DNA of 12,268 nt from Chloroflexota bacterium (GTDB lineage Bacteria; Chloroflexota; Anaerolineae; Promineifilales; Promineifilaceae): contig QQUD01000049.1 of the NCBI GenBank assembly GCA_008501785.1, forward strand, positions 1 through 12,268. The letters run 5' to 3'. The position numbers and the translations under genes were made by a program. The notes beneath the pieces were generated by a model that saw nothing but the letters and a program-made list of their open reading frames with translations, was not told where the DNA came from and ran no database searches. Below, piece after piece: positions 1 through 7,582 of the stretch (position 1 is its first letter; each line of letters opens with the position of its first letter).

Positions 1-1812
1 TTCGTAATCAGGTAAATCATCATAGTAACCAAACGTGCTCTTTCTGAAATAGCTGGCACGTTGGCCAACCGCCCCTACCAGTGACTTGTCGATGGCTACC
101 AGTGGTTCGATGATAATCGCTGTTTCTGGTGTATTGTCCCGAATAAAAGCATATATATCCGATTGTTGGTAGTCAAGATAACGGCCGTTACTCGTCAGGC
201 TTGTATCTGTCCACCAGGCAGAACGCAGGTGGCCTATCGTAAAAAAACTGCTGTTTAACATAGCCAGTATAAGCCCCAATGGCAGGATTATTCGATTTAC
301 TTGTTTTGGTAACTGCGGCAAAAGCTCAAGAATTACGACAACTGACACACCCACCGGAACAGCTGCCAAGAGAGCGAATTTGTACTGATTGCCGTCTAAG
401 ACCTGAAATAGAAATGATAGGCCTAGGCAGCCAAACGCAATGACTAACAACTTGATCTGAGCGCTTGAAAGGCGGTGACCCAAAAATGGGGAGATGAATA
501 ACAAGGGCAGTAGTAGCCAATATGCGCCTGCAATCAATTTCAGGTTTGCTAGTAGCTCATCTGGTGAACGAGTAATTAAGTTGGCGATCCCCTGATCGAC
601 TGCGCTGACATTGTGGGTAGATAAGACAGGTAGCCAGTAAGGTAACCAAACGATTAAGGCAATCACAAAAGGAGCAAAAATTAATACAATTTTTGGGAGC
701 AGATTTTTGAATGATTGTTTGTCATGTATGAACAGGTCGAGGTAAAAAGCGCTGGGCAACAAAAGCAGAAAAGCTGGTGCTGATGGCACATGAAAGCTGA
801 TTGCAGCACCGGCAATGATAAAAAATGTGATTAAGTGTAATCGAGCGGGTCGTTTTTTCTCAAGTGTGATCAACAATGAGCCGATCCATAAAGCTAGTGT
901 ATAACAAAAAGCATTGAAGTTGAGGTATTTTGCTATGCCACTTGCTGTGCGATGCTCCCCAAACAAGATAGCTCTAACCGCTCTGGTTGGATGACTCATG
1001 TTCCCATTAATCAGGTCTTGCCAGCGGTTGCTGCCTGGTATATCTGCAATTACCAGGATAGGCCCTGCCAGGTTGATGCAAAAAATGGCAAAGATGGCTA
1101 CCAGCCATGGATTAGGGCGTTTTATCAGGCTGTGTGCCAGCAAACCGCCAAGTAAATAGGAACAGAAAAGGCTGACTACTCGTAAAATGGCAGACGCAGT
1201 TAAGGTAGAAATATTTGCCTGATCGACAACGGCTGCTAAAAAGAGATGGAAATGCCAATATGTATCGACTGGTGTACCATAAAAACCTGGGTTTGGCGGC
1301 GGCAAAAAACCATTTTGAATGGCATGTACAATCGAAGTGTGAAATAAGCCATGAAACGAGAGTTGATTGCCGGAATGCAGCAGAGGGGTGAGCAAGAAAG
1401 CTAAAAAGAATAGACCGAGAAAAAACGATCTATCCAGTGGGGGCATGTTTTTGTCAAGTGAATTTTGGGCACGATTTGGATTAATAAGAACGGCAACTGC
1501 CAATAGTAAACTGATGAGAGTAACGGCCGTTTCCGCATTCTCTAGCCCTAACCCCATAAACTTCGTTGTGATATATAAAATAGTGATGTTCAGTGCAGGC
1601 GATAAGATAAATCCGAACCCAATTGCGGCCACAATACTGGTACGAACCAGTCGCAATAACAGGGATAAAAATAGCCCAGGTAAAAAGAAATAGGTGAGTA
1701 TCCCCAAAAGTGAATCAAGCCAATTAATGTGAAAAACGAAACTGCTAATGCCAATAATTAGATAGAGTGCAGCCGAAATGCGTTGTCCTTTCCCAATGTC
1801 TTGAAAACTCAT
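1..1812 (-). CDS. Multispanning membrane protein, probable GT-C-type glycosyltransferase (3' end outside window)
   Basis: The minus strand is open from an ATG at 1812 to the window edge: 604 codons with no stop, so the C-terminus is missing. The translation begins MSFQDIGKGQ and contains roughly a dozen hydrophobic stretches (residues about 12-30, 35-56, 60-85, 95-110, 130-146, 205-230, 236-256, 325-355, 372-395, 428-443, 453-470, 480-518). Between segments lies a loop at residues 154-189 (HGLFHTSIVHAIQNG, then PPPNPGFYG, then TYWHFH). Its pattern resembles the loop of Chloroflexi and archaeal polyprenyl-phosphate-dependent GT-C transferases. The last visible part (551-600, DIYAFIRDNTPETAIII) looks like the soluble C-terminal domain common in that class. 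Those enzymes move a sugar from a lipid carrier on the outer membrane face; the donor and acceptor here cannot be told. The start is supported by AGAG a few bases upstream and by the promoter at 1836-1864. Two ACGGCCGT sites lie inside. GT-C assignment is by pattern only. Confidence 0.6.
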   Translation of the reverse strand, partial: MSFQDIGKGQRISAALYLIIGISSFVFHINWLDSLLGILTYFFLPGLFLSLLLRLVRTSIVAAIGFGFILSPALNITILYITTKFMGLGLENAETAVTLISLLLAVAVLINPNRAQNSLDKNMPPLDRSFFLGLFFLAFLLTPLLHSGNQLSFHGLFHTSIVHAIQNGFLPPPNPGFYGTPVDTYWHFHLFLAAVVDQANISTLTASAILRVVSLFCSYLLGGLLAHSLIKRPNPWLVAIFAIFCINLAGPILVIADIPGSNRWQDLINGNMSHPTRAVRAILFGEHRTASGIAKYLNFNAFCYTLALWIGSLLITLEKKRPARLHLITFFIIAGAAISFHVPSAPAFLLLLPSAFYLDLFIHDKQSFKNLLPKIVLIFAPFVIALIVWLPYWLPVLSTHNVSAVDQGIANLITRSPDELLANLKLIAGAYWLLLPLLFISPFLGHRLSSAQIKLLVIAFGCLGLSFLFQVLDGNQYKFALLAAVPVGVSVVVILELLPQLPKQVNRIILPLGLILAMLNSSFFTIGHLRSAWWTDTSLTSNGRYLDYQQSDIYAFIRDNTPETAIIIEPLVAIDKSLVGAVGQRASYFRKSTFGYYDDLPDYE

Positions 1813-1835
1813 ATCATCTCTTTTTACTGGGCGAA

Positions 1836-1864
1836 ATTATAGTGACCTTAATTTTAGGTGTCAA
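1836..1864 (-). promoter_or_regulatory. Consensus sigma70 promoter for the membrane glycosyltransferase
   Basis: Read on the minus strand, TTGACA (1859-1864) is followed after exactly 17 bases by TATAAT (1836-1841). Both hexamers match consensus perfectly. The predicted start of transcription is near 1829, giving a leader of about 17 bases before the ATG at 1812. This suggests strong constitutive expression, and that the gene is transcribed separately from the DUF1295 gene upstream. Confidence 0.8.
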
Positions 1865-1894
1865 CTAACATAAAGCTTTGCACAAATATTTTTA

Positions 1895-2761
1895 TTAGAG
1901 ACGAGGTATTAATGAAGGAGTCTGTTTTTTATAGGTTTCGTAATCTTCTTGGCCGCCCCATTTTTCATCAGCTCTTTTTTCGAGCATGGGTATGCCGCTA
2001 ACTTGTGTTAGTAACAAGGTGACAAAAACAGGGGAAATTAAGGCAACCCACTGCCATCCCTGTAAAACGGGCAGGGCGATAACTGCTACACCAATCCATA
2101 ACATGATTTCGCCAAAGTAATTGGGGTGGCGCGACCTGGCCCATAGCCCGGTGTTGATGAATTTTCCTTTGTTACTTGAATCAGCTTTGAATCGGCTTTT
2201 TTGATTGTCGGCTACAACCTCAATCGTAAATCCAACAATCCAAATTACAAAGCCGATCAGTGCAAACCAGCCTAAATCTTTGCGATTGGTGGTTGTGATG
2301 GCAACCAGTGCGGCTGCGAGCGTGAGTGTGACCCACAGTCCTTGTAGCGTCCAGGTGGTTAAAAAGCGAATGAATGAAGGTTTGATTTCGTCAAAACGGC
2401 CGTCTTTGCCATCTCTCCGAATACGTCGAAACAGAAAACTACCTAACCGTGCGGCCCAAATAACGACCATGATTAGTAGTAAAATCGACCTACCGTCGAT
2501 GGTTGGGTGGAGAAACACAGCAATCAATGTGATCGAGATGTATGTAATGCTGCCCGTTAAGTCGAATAATTTTTCGGTTTGCTGCAAAAAAGCATGAATA
2601 AAAACCAGCCATTGTATGAGAAACGCCAATCCAACGGATAAAGCAAAAATCGGGAATCCGAAAGCCGCTGCGCCTCCTTGACTGCCTGCAAGGGCGACAC
2701 CAATGCCTATCAATATTAAAATTGGGAGTGAGATTAGGGAAGTACGCTCTGCTTTATTCAT
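1895..2761 (-). CDS. DUF1295 (steroid 5-alpha-reductase-like fold) integral membrane protein
   Basis: A 288-residue protein with about seven hydrophobic segments. It carries the hallmarks of the DUF1295/COG3752 family: TEKLFDLTGS at 62-71, DGRFDEIK near 120, EVVADNQKSRFK at 181-192, the strongly conserved NTGLWARSRHPNYFGE at 203-218, and a C-terminal YETYKKQTPSLIP. The family is related in sequence to steroid 5-alpha-reductases and isoprenylcysteine methyltransferases, whose C-terminal part binds NADPH or SAM. The substrate of bacterial DUF1295 proteins is largely unknown, so no specific reaction is assigned. The length is normal for the family. The ATG at 2761 has AAAGGA nine bases upstream. 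It lies downstream of the TfoX-domain gene on the same strand but has its own likely promoter. Confidence 0.88.
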   Translation of the reverse strand: MNKAERTSLISLPILILIGIGVALAGSQGGAAAFGFPIFALSVGLAFLIQWLVFIHAFLQQTEKLFDLTGSITYISITLIAVFLHPTIDGRSILLLIMVVIWAARLGSFLFRRIRRDGKDGRFDEIKPSFIRFLTTWTLQGLWVTLTLAAALVAITTTNRKDLGWFALIGFVIWIVGFTIEVVADNQKSRFKADSSNKGKFINTGLWARSRHPNYFGEIMLWIGVAVIALPVLQGWQWVALISPVFVTLLLTQVSGIPMLEKRADEKWGGQEDYETYKKQTPSLIPRL

Positions 2762-2807
2762 GGGAAGGTATCCTTTTTTACAACACTAAAATAAACAACC
2801 TGTAGTG

Positions 2808-2816
2808 ATTATAGCA
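2808..2816 (-). promoter_or_regulatory. Extended -10 promoter for the DUF1295 gene
   Basis: On the minus strand the bases read TGCTATAAT, a perfect -10 with the TG extension. No good -35 box lies 16-18 bases upstream, which fits the extended -10 class. It sits just past the stop of the upstream TfoX-domain gene and leaves a leader of about 40 bases before the ATG at 2761. Confidence 0.6.
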
Positions 2817-2821
2817 TCGTA

Positions 2822-3154
2822 TTATTTTGCATTTTTCGCAACCAGGATAGAGATGTGCGCCCATTTTTTCAATGTATTTTCATCTGTGAGCGTTTCTTCA
2901 GGCACCTGATAATAGGGCATGCGCCCATGTTTTTGCGCTTCCGCTGCTTCATACATTTTTAAATTTGTTTCATCCACTTTGAAAAAGATGTCCCCAGCCT
3001 TGTCTACCAAAGCAAACATTGTTCCGGCTGCGAAAACGCCGTGTCCTCCAAACATTTTTCGCAGGTGAATGTCACCGAGTTCGGAGAGATTTTGCTGCAA
3101 GGTTTCAGCGGATATTGTTGAAGCACTTGTCAATTTGTCGCCCTTTTTGCCCAT
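2822..3154 (-). CDS. TfoX N-terminal-domain protein
   Basis: A 110-residue protein matching the TfoX/Sxy N-terminal domain: LRKMFGGHGVFAAGTMFALV at 31-50, then a segment ending FFKVDE (57-62), and PYYQVPEETL at 80-89. The family is named for the competence regulator TfoX/Sxy. Stand-alone N-domain proteins like this one are common and mostly uncharacterised, so a competence role should not be assumed. The C-terminal TfoX domain is absent. The reading frame is open upstream to 3247, but the ATG at 3154 is preferred. It has AAGGAG nine bases upstream, the family homology begins shortly after it, and the upstream extension runs through repeat sequence (3195-3240) with no family likeness. Confidence 0.88.
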   Translation of the reverse strand: MGKKGDKLTSASTISAETLQQNLSELGDIHLRKMFGGHGVFAAGTMFALVDKAGDIFFKVDETNLKMYEAAEAQKHGRMPYYQVPEETLTDENTLKKWAHISILVAKNAK

Positions 3155-3194
3155 GACTGTTTTCTCCTTTTTAATGGTACAGTTAAACTTTGGA

Positions 3195-3240
3195 ACACTG
3201 AGTTTCACAAAGAAACACAGAGAAGCACAGAGAGATAAGA
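3195..3240. repeat. CACAGAG-type word repeat in the TfoX-gene leader
   Basis: The plus strand carries spaced copies of a CACAGAGA-like word (near 3215 and 3226) plus related CACTGAG and CACAAAG versions. Read on the minus strand this is the familiar environmental-genome filler with runs such as CTCTGTG and TTTGTGAAAC. It lies between the M23 gene end and the TfoX gene start. No function is visible. Confidence 0.6.
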
Positions 3241-3303
3241 GGAGCATGCTGTTTACAAAAATATTTCTCTTGCTTTCCTCTCATGCTTCCATCGGATAGA
3301 AAT

Positions 3304-4440
3304 TTATGGTTCTATAACGATCTCGACTAAACTTGTGCGGTAGGGATAGACCCATACTTCGGCTTTGTATTTTTTATCACCATTATTGACGATGACTTCG
3401 TAAAAGCCAGCATCGACGTCGTCAATGGCGAAGTTTTCATCCCATGTGGGGTCAGGGTTGACGCTGCTGTCGGCGTAGGTGGTGGTAGCCAGGTAGCGTG
3501 ATGAGGCGTCAACGCGATTGAGTCGGACAGGTGCTTCCGTGACAACCGTGCCATCAGGCCAGGTAACACGTCCAACGATGGTTCCTCGGTCTGGGAAAGG
3601 ATAGAGCCAGATGAGCGGATTCCGAGTTGCATTGTAACTGTTTTCACCGAGGCGTACTTCTAAGTGCAGATGTGGTCCATCGGCTACGCCAGTTGCCCCA
3701 GAAAATGCGATTACTTGTTGAGAATCCACATGTTGTCCTTCAACGACAAAGATGTCTGATAAATGTCCGTATAGAGAAAACACTTTTTCGCCATTCAGCA
3801 GCGAATCATGTTCTATCACTATTAAATTGCCATAAAAATTAGCATGTGGACCATGAACGTATGCTGAATCATCACCAGCCACGCGCACGGTCCCACTGGC
3901 AACCGATAAAACCTGTGTACCGCTCTGCACATAAAATTCTACGCCATGATGCGTGCGCAGGGTGCCACCTTTGGTGCTGCCATATGGGTAAACTTTGTCT
4001 GTCCAGACGGTGCCCCCTTCAGGAATGGGGCGGCGGAACCAGTAATGCTCTTCCGTTGACGTGAAGGCTAAGGCTGGCGGGGTGAATGTTGGTTGTGGTG
4101 TGCTGGTTTCTTCAGGTACGAGTGTGGGAGGAACGGCCGTTTCCGTAACAGTCGGTACCGCTTGCTTAGCCACCTCATCCGGGTCAGCCAGGGCAAAGGA
4201 TGGCAAACTGGTTGGTGGCGATTCCTGATAAGTGACGACTGGCATAGCCAGTGTGGGGGTGGGAAGTACGGCGGTTGTTGATTCTTGCTGAATCGCAACC
4301 ACAGCCGCACTTTCTACGGCGGCAGCTTCTGGCGTGATGGGGCGCACACACCCTATTAAAGCCATGATCAGAATGGCTAGGATGAATGGAATGATGTGTT
4401 GTGATGATGGCTGCCTTTTCAATGGCTTCGTAAATTTCAA
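3304..4440 (-). CDS. M23-family metallopeptidase lipoprotein
   Basis: A 378-residue protein when started at TTG 4440. Residues 1-31 form a lipoprotein signal: positive n-region KFTKPLKR, hydrophobic stretch, lipobox LIGC with Cys31. A Thr/Pro-rich linker runs to about residue 125. The M23 (LytM/lysostaphin-like) domain follows, with THHGVEF (His164, Glu168), LYGH (His226) and GPHLHLE (His257, His259). A beta-rich C-terminal domain of about 90 residues resembles carboxypeptidase-regulatory/SdrD B folds. M23 enzymes cut peptidoglycan cross-bridges; this one would act outside the membrane. The usual ligand pattern is HxxxD, and here the Asp is Glu, so activity is uncertain. The frame extends to TTG 4467 inside ftcD. 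TTG 4440 is preferred because GGAGG lies eight bases upstream and it gives a clean signal peptide. Probably translationally coupled to ftcD. Confidence 0.88.
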   Translation of the reverse strand: MKFTKPLKRQPSSQHIIPFILAILIMALIGCVRPITPEAAAVESAAVVAIQQESTTAVLPTPTLAMPVVTYQESPPTSLPSFALADPDEVAKQAVPTVTETAVPPTLVPEETSTPQPTFTPPALAFTSTEEHYWFRRPIPEGGTVWTDKVYPYGSTKGGTLRTHHGVEFYVQSGTQVLSVASGTVRVAGDDSAYVHGPHANFYGNLIVIEHDSLLNGEKVFSLYGHLSDIFVVEGQHVDSQQVIAFSGATGVADGPHLHLEVRLGENSYNATRNPLIWLYPFPDRGTIVGRVTWPDGTVVTEAPVRLNRVDASSRYLATTTYADSSVNPDPTWDENFAIDDVDAGFYEVIVNNGDKKYKAEVWVYPYRTSLVEIVIEP

Positions 4441-4441
4441 A

Positions 4442-5956
4442 CTAAAAGCCTCCACGTTTGGCGGCAACGGCCGTTACTACTTCAACAATTTGTACCGTTT
4501 CTTGTTCCAATGCTTCAACCTCTTTCTTCCAGTCTGTGGCCAATGATTTGTCTTTGAGACCAACCGCATTTACTTTTACGTTCAGAGCTGCGGCTTGCAC
4601 AGCTGCACGTGCCATAATGGCTGCTGCTGCTGCATCTGTCACGGCGTTTGTATTGCCAATTTCAGCAATATTTTGGGCCAACAGTGCCACGCCCCGCGAC
4701 ATTTGGGCCACACGTAGTGGAACGTTACCAGCACCAATTGTGGCTTTTTCGATTGCTGCTGTTTTGGCTGCTCCATTCAATTCTTTATTGCGGAATGCGG
4801 CCATCACTTCGTCAAAGGCAGCCGCGTCTTCTGCAATAGCAGTTGTCAATTCGGCTTGCAAACGAGCGCTATCCTTTTGAATTTCAGCAGCAGTATCAGA
4901 GACATCTGCATATTTTTTGCGTCCAATCGTTAAGCCCGCCACCATTTGTGTCAAAGCGGCAGCCAATGCACCAGCCAATGCCGCAACAGAACCGCCACCA
5001 GGGGTTGGGTCTTTGCTGGCAACGGCTGATAGGAATTCATGTGGCGTGATATCTGACCCTTCATCCCCGTCGGCAAGTCGATATTCTAAAATCTGATCAT
5101 CACGCAAATCATCGACCTGCAAATACCATTTAGCAGCTTCCATGAATGCTTTTTGTGGGGTCAGACCCACCAGTTCTGATTTAGTCATGGTTACGCCGTA
5201 GCGCGTGGCTTCGCGTCGCACCATTTCTTGAACCCGATAAATAGGGGTTTTTTCAAAATTGGTCAAGTTCATGCTGACCTGGGCTTGGCCTTCGACTAGA
5301 AATCCTTTGGCCTGAACAAACCGTAGCCCACCACTGCTGAAGCGAATGGCGCGGGAGATTTTTTCGGCGATATCGACATTGTCGGTGTTGAGGTAAATGT
5401 TGTAGGCGATGAGAAACGGCCGTACACCAATGACTGTCGCTCCCCACGTTTTTGGCTCTGCGGGGCCAAAATCGGGCAATCGTTTCGGATTGGTGGCCAC
5501 CTCTTCTTTCCAAAGCTCATATTGGCCTTTGCGAATGGCAGACAGCTTTTTGCGTTCTGGACGGGTAGCAGCATTGCCATACAGGTAAATGGCTATACCA
5601 AGCTCTTTCCCAATTCGCTCCCCGACACGTTGTGCCATGCTGACACAATCATTGATGGTCATGCCTGCAAGCGGAATAAATGGGCAAACATCGGTGGCCC
5701 CAATGCGTGGATGTTCACCAGTATGTTGATCAAGATTAATATGTTTGGCAGCGAAGGCGATGGCTTGAAAGGTCGCTTCTTCGACGGCTTTTGGAGCGCC
5801 GACAAAGGTAATCACAGTGCGATTATGATCGGGATCGGCACTGACGTCGAGCACATTGGTGCCGCGTACATGGCGGATGGTGTCAGCGATGCCATTGTAG
5901 ACTTCAGGGTTACGGCCGTCACTAAAATTGGGTACACATTCAACTAACTGTAACAT
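4442..5956 (-). CDS. ftcD: Bifunctional glutamate formimidoyltransferase / formimidoyl-THF cyclodeaminase
   Basis: A 504-residue cytoplasmic enzyme, close to the usual length of the fused protein (about 540 in mammals). The N-terminal formimidoyltransferase half starts LVECVPNFSDGRN (4-16) and holds TGEHPRIGATDVCPFIP (79-95), with His82 at the position of the family's catalytic histidine. The C-terminal cyclodeaminase half (about 300-504) has the family DPTPGGGSVAAL at 316-327 and NTNAVTDAAAA around Asp441, where the family has a conserved Asp. The enzyme transfers the formimino group from formimino-glutamate to tetrahydrofolate and then releases ammonia to give methenyl-THF, the last step of histidine breakdown in one route. 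No hut genes are visible nearby. The ATG at 5956 has GGAG 11 bases upstream. The M23 gene follows with coupled translation. Three ACGGCCGT sites lie inside. Confidence 0.95.
   Translation of the reverse strand: MLQLVECVPNFSDGRNPEVYNGIADTIRHVRGTNVLDVSADPDHNRTVITFVGAPKAVEEATFQAIAFAAKHINLDQHTGEHPRIGATDVCPFIPLAGMTINDCVSMAQRVGERIGKELGIAIYLYGNAATRPERKKLSAIRKGQYELWKEEVATNPKRLPDFGPAEPKTWGATVIGVRPFLIAYNIYLNTDNVDIAEKISRAIRFSSGGLRFVQAKGFLVEGQAQVSMNLTNFEKTPIYRVQEMVRREATRYGVTMTKSELVGLTPQKAFMEAAKWYLQVDDLRDDQILEYRLADGDEGSDITPHEFLSAVASKDPTPGGGSVAALAGALAAALTQMVAGLTIGRKKYADVSDTAAEIQKDSARLQAELTTAIAEDAAAFDEVMAAFRNKELNGAAKTAAIEKATIGAGNVPLRVAQMSRGVALLAQNIAEIGNTNAVTDAAAAAIMARAAVQAAALNVKVNAVGLKDKSLATDWKKEVEALEQETVQIVEVVTAVAAKRGGF
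4449..4453 (-). promoter_or_regulatory. Shine-Dalgarno GGAGG deciding the TTG start of the M23 gene
   Basis: GGAGG on the minus strand lies within the last sense codons of ftcD (encoding its RGGF end), eight bases before TTG 4440. The ftcD stop TAG (4442-4444) falls between them, a layout typical of translational coupling. Confidence 0.7.
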
Positions 5957-6224
5957 AGGTCAAGTTACTCCTTCAAAAGTTCAGTGGGTTCTGCTCTCCA
6001 ACCCATAATTTTTATCACGAATGGGGGTTTGTGACGAATCTGGTGGCTGAAATTGGCTGGAATATTGGTAAATTTTTATTTCGTGTTAAATTGGGCGCAA
6101 CCCTTACTAAAGATTGGGGTTTTTATATGCGCATGAGGAGAACGGCCGTTACAATAGGCAAGTTGTGAAGCCGCAAAATTGAACAACTGCCTAACACAAC
6201 AAAACATGAAGGAAAGAAGGCTGC
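5957..6224. other. Divergent intergenic region, ftcD / CdsA-like gene
   Basis: These 268 bases separate two divergently transcribed genes and must hold promoters for both, but I see no convincing pair of -35/-10 boxes. A CACGAAT/GACGAAT word pair lies at about 6015-6040, kin to the larger repeat at 9562-9650. The only ACGGCCGT copy outside a gene is at 6142-6149, just before a possible -10 (TACAAT, 6150-6155) for the plus-strand gene. Confidence 0.4.
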
Positions 6225-6848
6225 ATGGGAATTCTACTAGTTGAGGTATCATTTGTAATCTTAGGGAGCTTGTTGATGATACCAGCTCTTTCACCCGCAC
6301 CAATTCAAGTATTAACGCGTTGGTATCCACCACGCCAAATTACCGCACTCCATTTGGGATTGCGAACACGCTATTTTATCACCGGGTTATTTGTGCTTTC
6401 ATTACTGTTTGACACACCGATGGTATATGGACTTTTGGGATTTGCGATTTTTTGGTCTATCAAAGAACAATTTACAACAATGCCTACGCGTCAGTCTGAT
6501 CGGCGTACGCTGTTCTTGATCTATCTGTTGATTCCAATCCAGCTATTTTTGATTGCGAATGGATGGGAAGTCGCTTCTGTTTTCTTTTTGCCGGTATTTG
6601 TACTAATTATATTGCCATTGCTTATGTGGTCTGTTGAAAGAACTAACTTTTACGATGCTTTAATGCTGATGCAGTGGGGTATTTTAGCAACTGCATGGGT
6701 GATGAGTGTTGTTGTTACGCTTTGGTTAGAACCGTTGAAATCAAATCCAATTGTTGCTGGGGGCGGGCTGATGATTTATTTGCTGGCGTTAGCGCAGATC
6801 AACATGCTCATTCGAAGAAATGTCACTTTACGCAAAATGACGTCATGA
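6225..6848 (+). CDS. Membrane protein resembling the N-terminal half of CdsA-type phosphatidate cytidylyltransferase
   Basis: A 207-residue protein with about six hydrophobic segments (4-22, 50-77, 96-111, 114-134, 148-168, 178-196). The stretch 67-132 follows the pattern of YnbB/CdsA proteins: a helix, FWSIKEQFTTMPTRQSDRR at 76-94, LIPIQL at 102-107, then FLPVFVLIILP at 121-131. Genuine CdsA enzymes continue with a C-terminal half carrying the CTP- and metal-binding signature. Here the protein stops at LLALAQINMLIRRN, about where that half would begin. It is therefore either a shortened, non-catalytic relative or a degraded gene, though the frame is intact and nothing else looks broken. The ATG has AAGGA 11 bases upstream. 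The stop overlaps the next gene by four bases (ATGA), so the two are co-translated; the partner's role in phospholipid synthesis supports the reading. Family assignment is moderate. Confidence 0.5.
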   Translation: MGILLVEVSFVILGSLLMIPALSPAPIQVLTRWYPPRQITALHLGLRTRYFITGLFVLSLLFDTPMVYGLLGFAIFWSIKEQFTTMPTRQSDRRTLFLIYLLIPIQLFLIANGWEVASVFFLPVFVLIILPLLMWSVERTNFYDALMLMQWGILATAWVMSVVVTLWLEPLKSNPIVAGGGLMIYLLALAQINMLIRRNVTLRKMTS

Positions 6849-7492
6849 TCGGCAAAATTTTACGTTTCCTCTTTTTTGCGGGGTTTATCCGTCCGTTTGT
6901 TGTCTTGATCCTCGGTTTGCGTGTGCGCAATCGGGAACGGCTGCCTGTTAAAGGTCCCGCGATTATTGCTGCAAACCACAACAGCCACATGGATACAATG
7001 GTGTTGATGTCGCTGTTTCCCCTTAAACAACTCCCTATTGTGCATCCTGTGGCGGCGGCTGATTATTGGTTGGCAAATCGTTGGATTACCTGGTTTGCAA
7101 ACAATATCATTGGTATTGTCCCAATTGAACGGAAGCGCAAAAGCCGTGATGATGATCCCCTGCAACCTTGTTATGATGCATTGGAAAATGATCAAATCAT
7201 CATCTTTTTTCCTGAAGGTTCGCGCGGGAAGCCAGAACAGCTTTCTGAGGTGAAATCAGGCATTGCGAAATTGGCCGGACTTTACCCAGATGTGCCGGTG
7301 GTCCCGATATTTTTGCATGGCATGGGAAAGGTGTGGCCCCGTGGTGATTTTATGATTGTTCCTTTTACGGTTGATGTGGTGATCGGGCGTTCTTTGAAAG
7401 GCAGTACCTGTTCCAGCAAGGAATTTTTACGTCGCTACAAAACCCGTATTGAAAAATTGGCTGCCCAGGGGAATTTCACTTCCTGGGTTTAA
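6845..7492 (+). CDS. PlsC-type 1-acyl-glycerol-3-phosphate acyltransferase family protein
   Basis: A 215-residue acyltransferase of the PlsC/LPLAT family. Motif I is NHNSHMDT (44-51) with the catalytic His45-x4-Asp50 pair. Motif II is around IVPIERKRK (91-99), motif III is FPEGSRG (122-128) and motif IV VPIFLHG (153-159). An N-terminal hydrophobic segment (about 8-24) would hold it at the inner membrane. The family adds a fatty acyl chain to lysophosphatidate or a similar acceptor, making phosphatidate, the substrate of CdsA; this fits the CdsA-like neighbour. The frame is open upstream to 6674, but ATG 6845 is preferred: it forms an ATGA overlap with the upstream stop and begins right at the family's usual N-terminus. 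Confidence 0.92.
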   Translation: MIGKILRFLFFAGFIRPFVVLILGLRVRNRERLPVKGPAIIAANHNSHMDTMVLMSLFPLKQLPIVHPVAAADYWLANRWITWFANNIIGIVPIERKRKSRDDDPLQPCYDALENDQIIIFFPEGSRGKPEQLSEVKSGIAKLAGLYPDVPVVPIFLHGMGKVWPRGDFMIVPFTVDVVIGRSLKGSTCSSKEFLRRYKTRIEKLAAQGNFTSWV

Positions 7493-7517
7493 TTGATATT
7501 TGGTTCGTGATTTTTTT

Positions 7518-7573
7518 ATAGGGATAGGGGAAACACTGATTTTTTATTATCCGTATTTTCCCTATCCGTATTT
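7518..7573. terminator. Inverted repeat between convergent genes, possible bidirectional terminator
   Basis: GGATAGGGGAAA (7522-7533) pairs with TTTTCCCTATCC (7556-7567) in 11 of 12 positions around a 22-base loop. The loop contains a run of six T. ATCCGTATTT is also directly repeated (7549-7558 and 7564-7573). The element sits between the converging PlsC and BtrH-like genes, the right place for a shared terminator. The T-tract after the stem is poor on both strands, so a repeat without that role is also possible. Confidence 0.4.
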
Positions 7574-7582
7574 GCAAAATCT

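Noticed and set aside
2822..3154. TfoX-domain gene as evidence of natural competence
   Set aside because: It has only the N-terminal domain, and no competence genes are nearby. Stand-alone TfoX_N proteins are widespread and uncharacterised.
3155..3247. Longer start for the TfoX-domain protein, beginning MLLLSLCASLCFF
   Set aside because: The extension looks like a signal peptide but comes from translating the CACAGAG repeat region. The ATG at 3154 has a strong AAGGAG and fits the family start.
4441..4467. TTG 4467 as start of the M23 lipoprotein
   Set aside because: It lies inside ftcD without a Shine-Dalgarno. TTG 4440 has GGAGG at eight bases and gives a cleaner signal peptide.
4458..4880. 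Long open frame on the plus strand inside ftcD
   Set aside because: It is the antisense of an Ala-rich conserved coding region and has low-complexity sequence with no family likeness. The same applies to the plus-strand frames at 5522-5947, 7764-8192 and 2205-2597.
6674..6844. Upstream ATG extending the PlsC protein by 57 residues
   Set aside because: The extension overlaps the CdsA-like gene in another frame and has Cys-rich content unlike the family. ATG 6845 with the ATGA overlap is the natural start.
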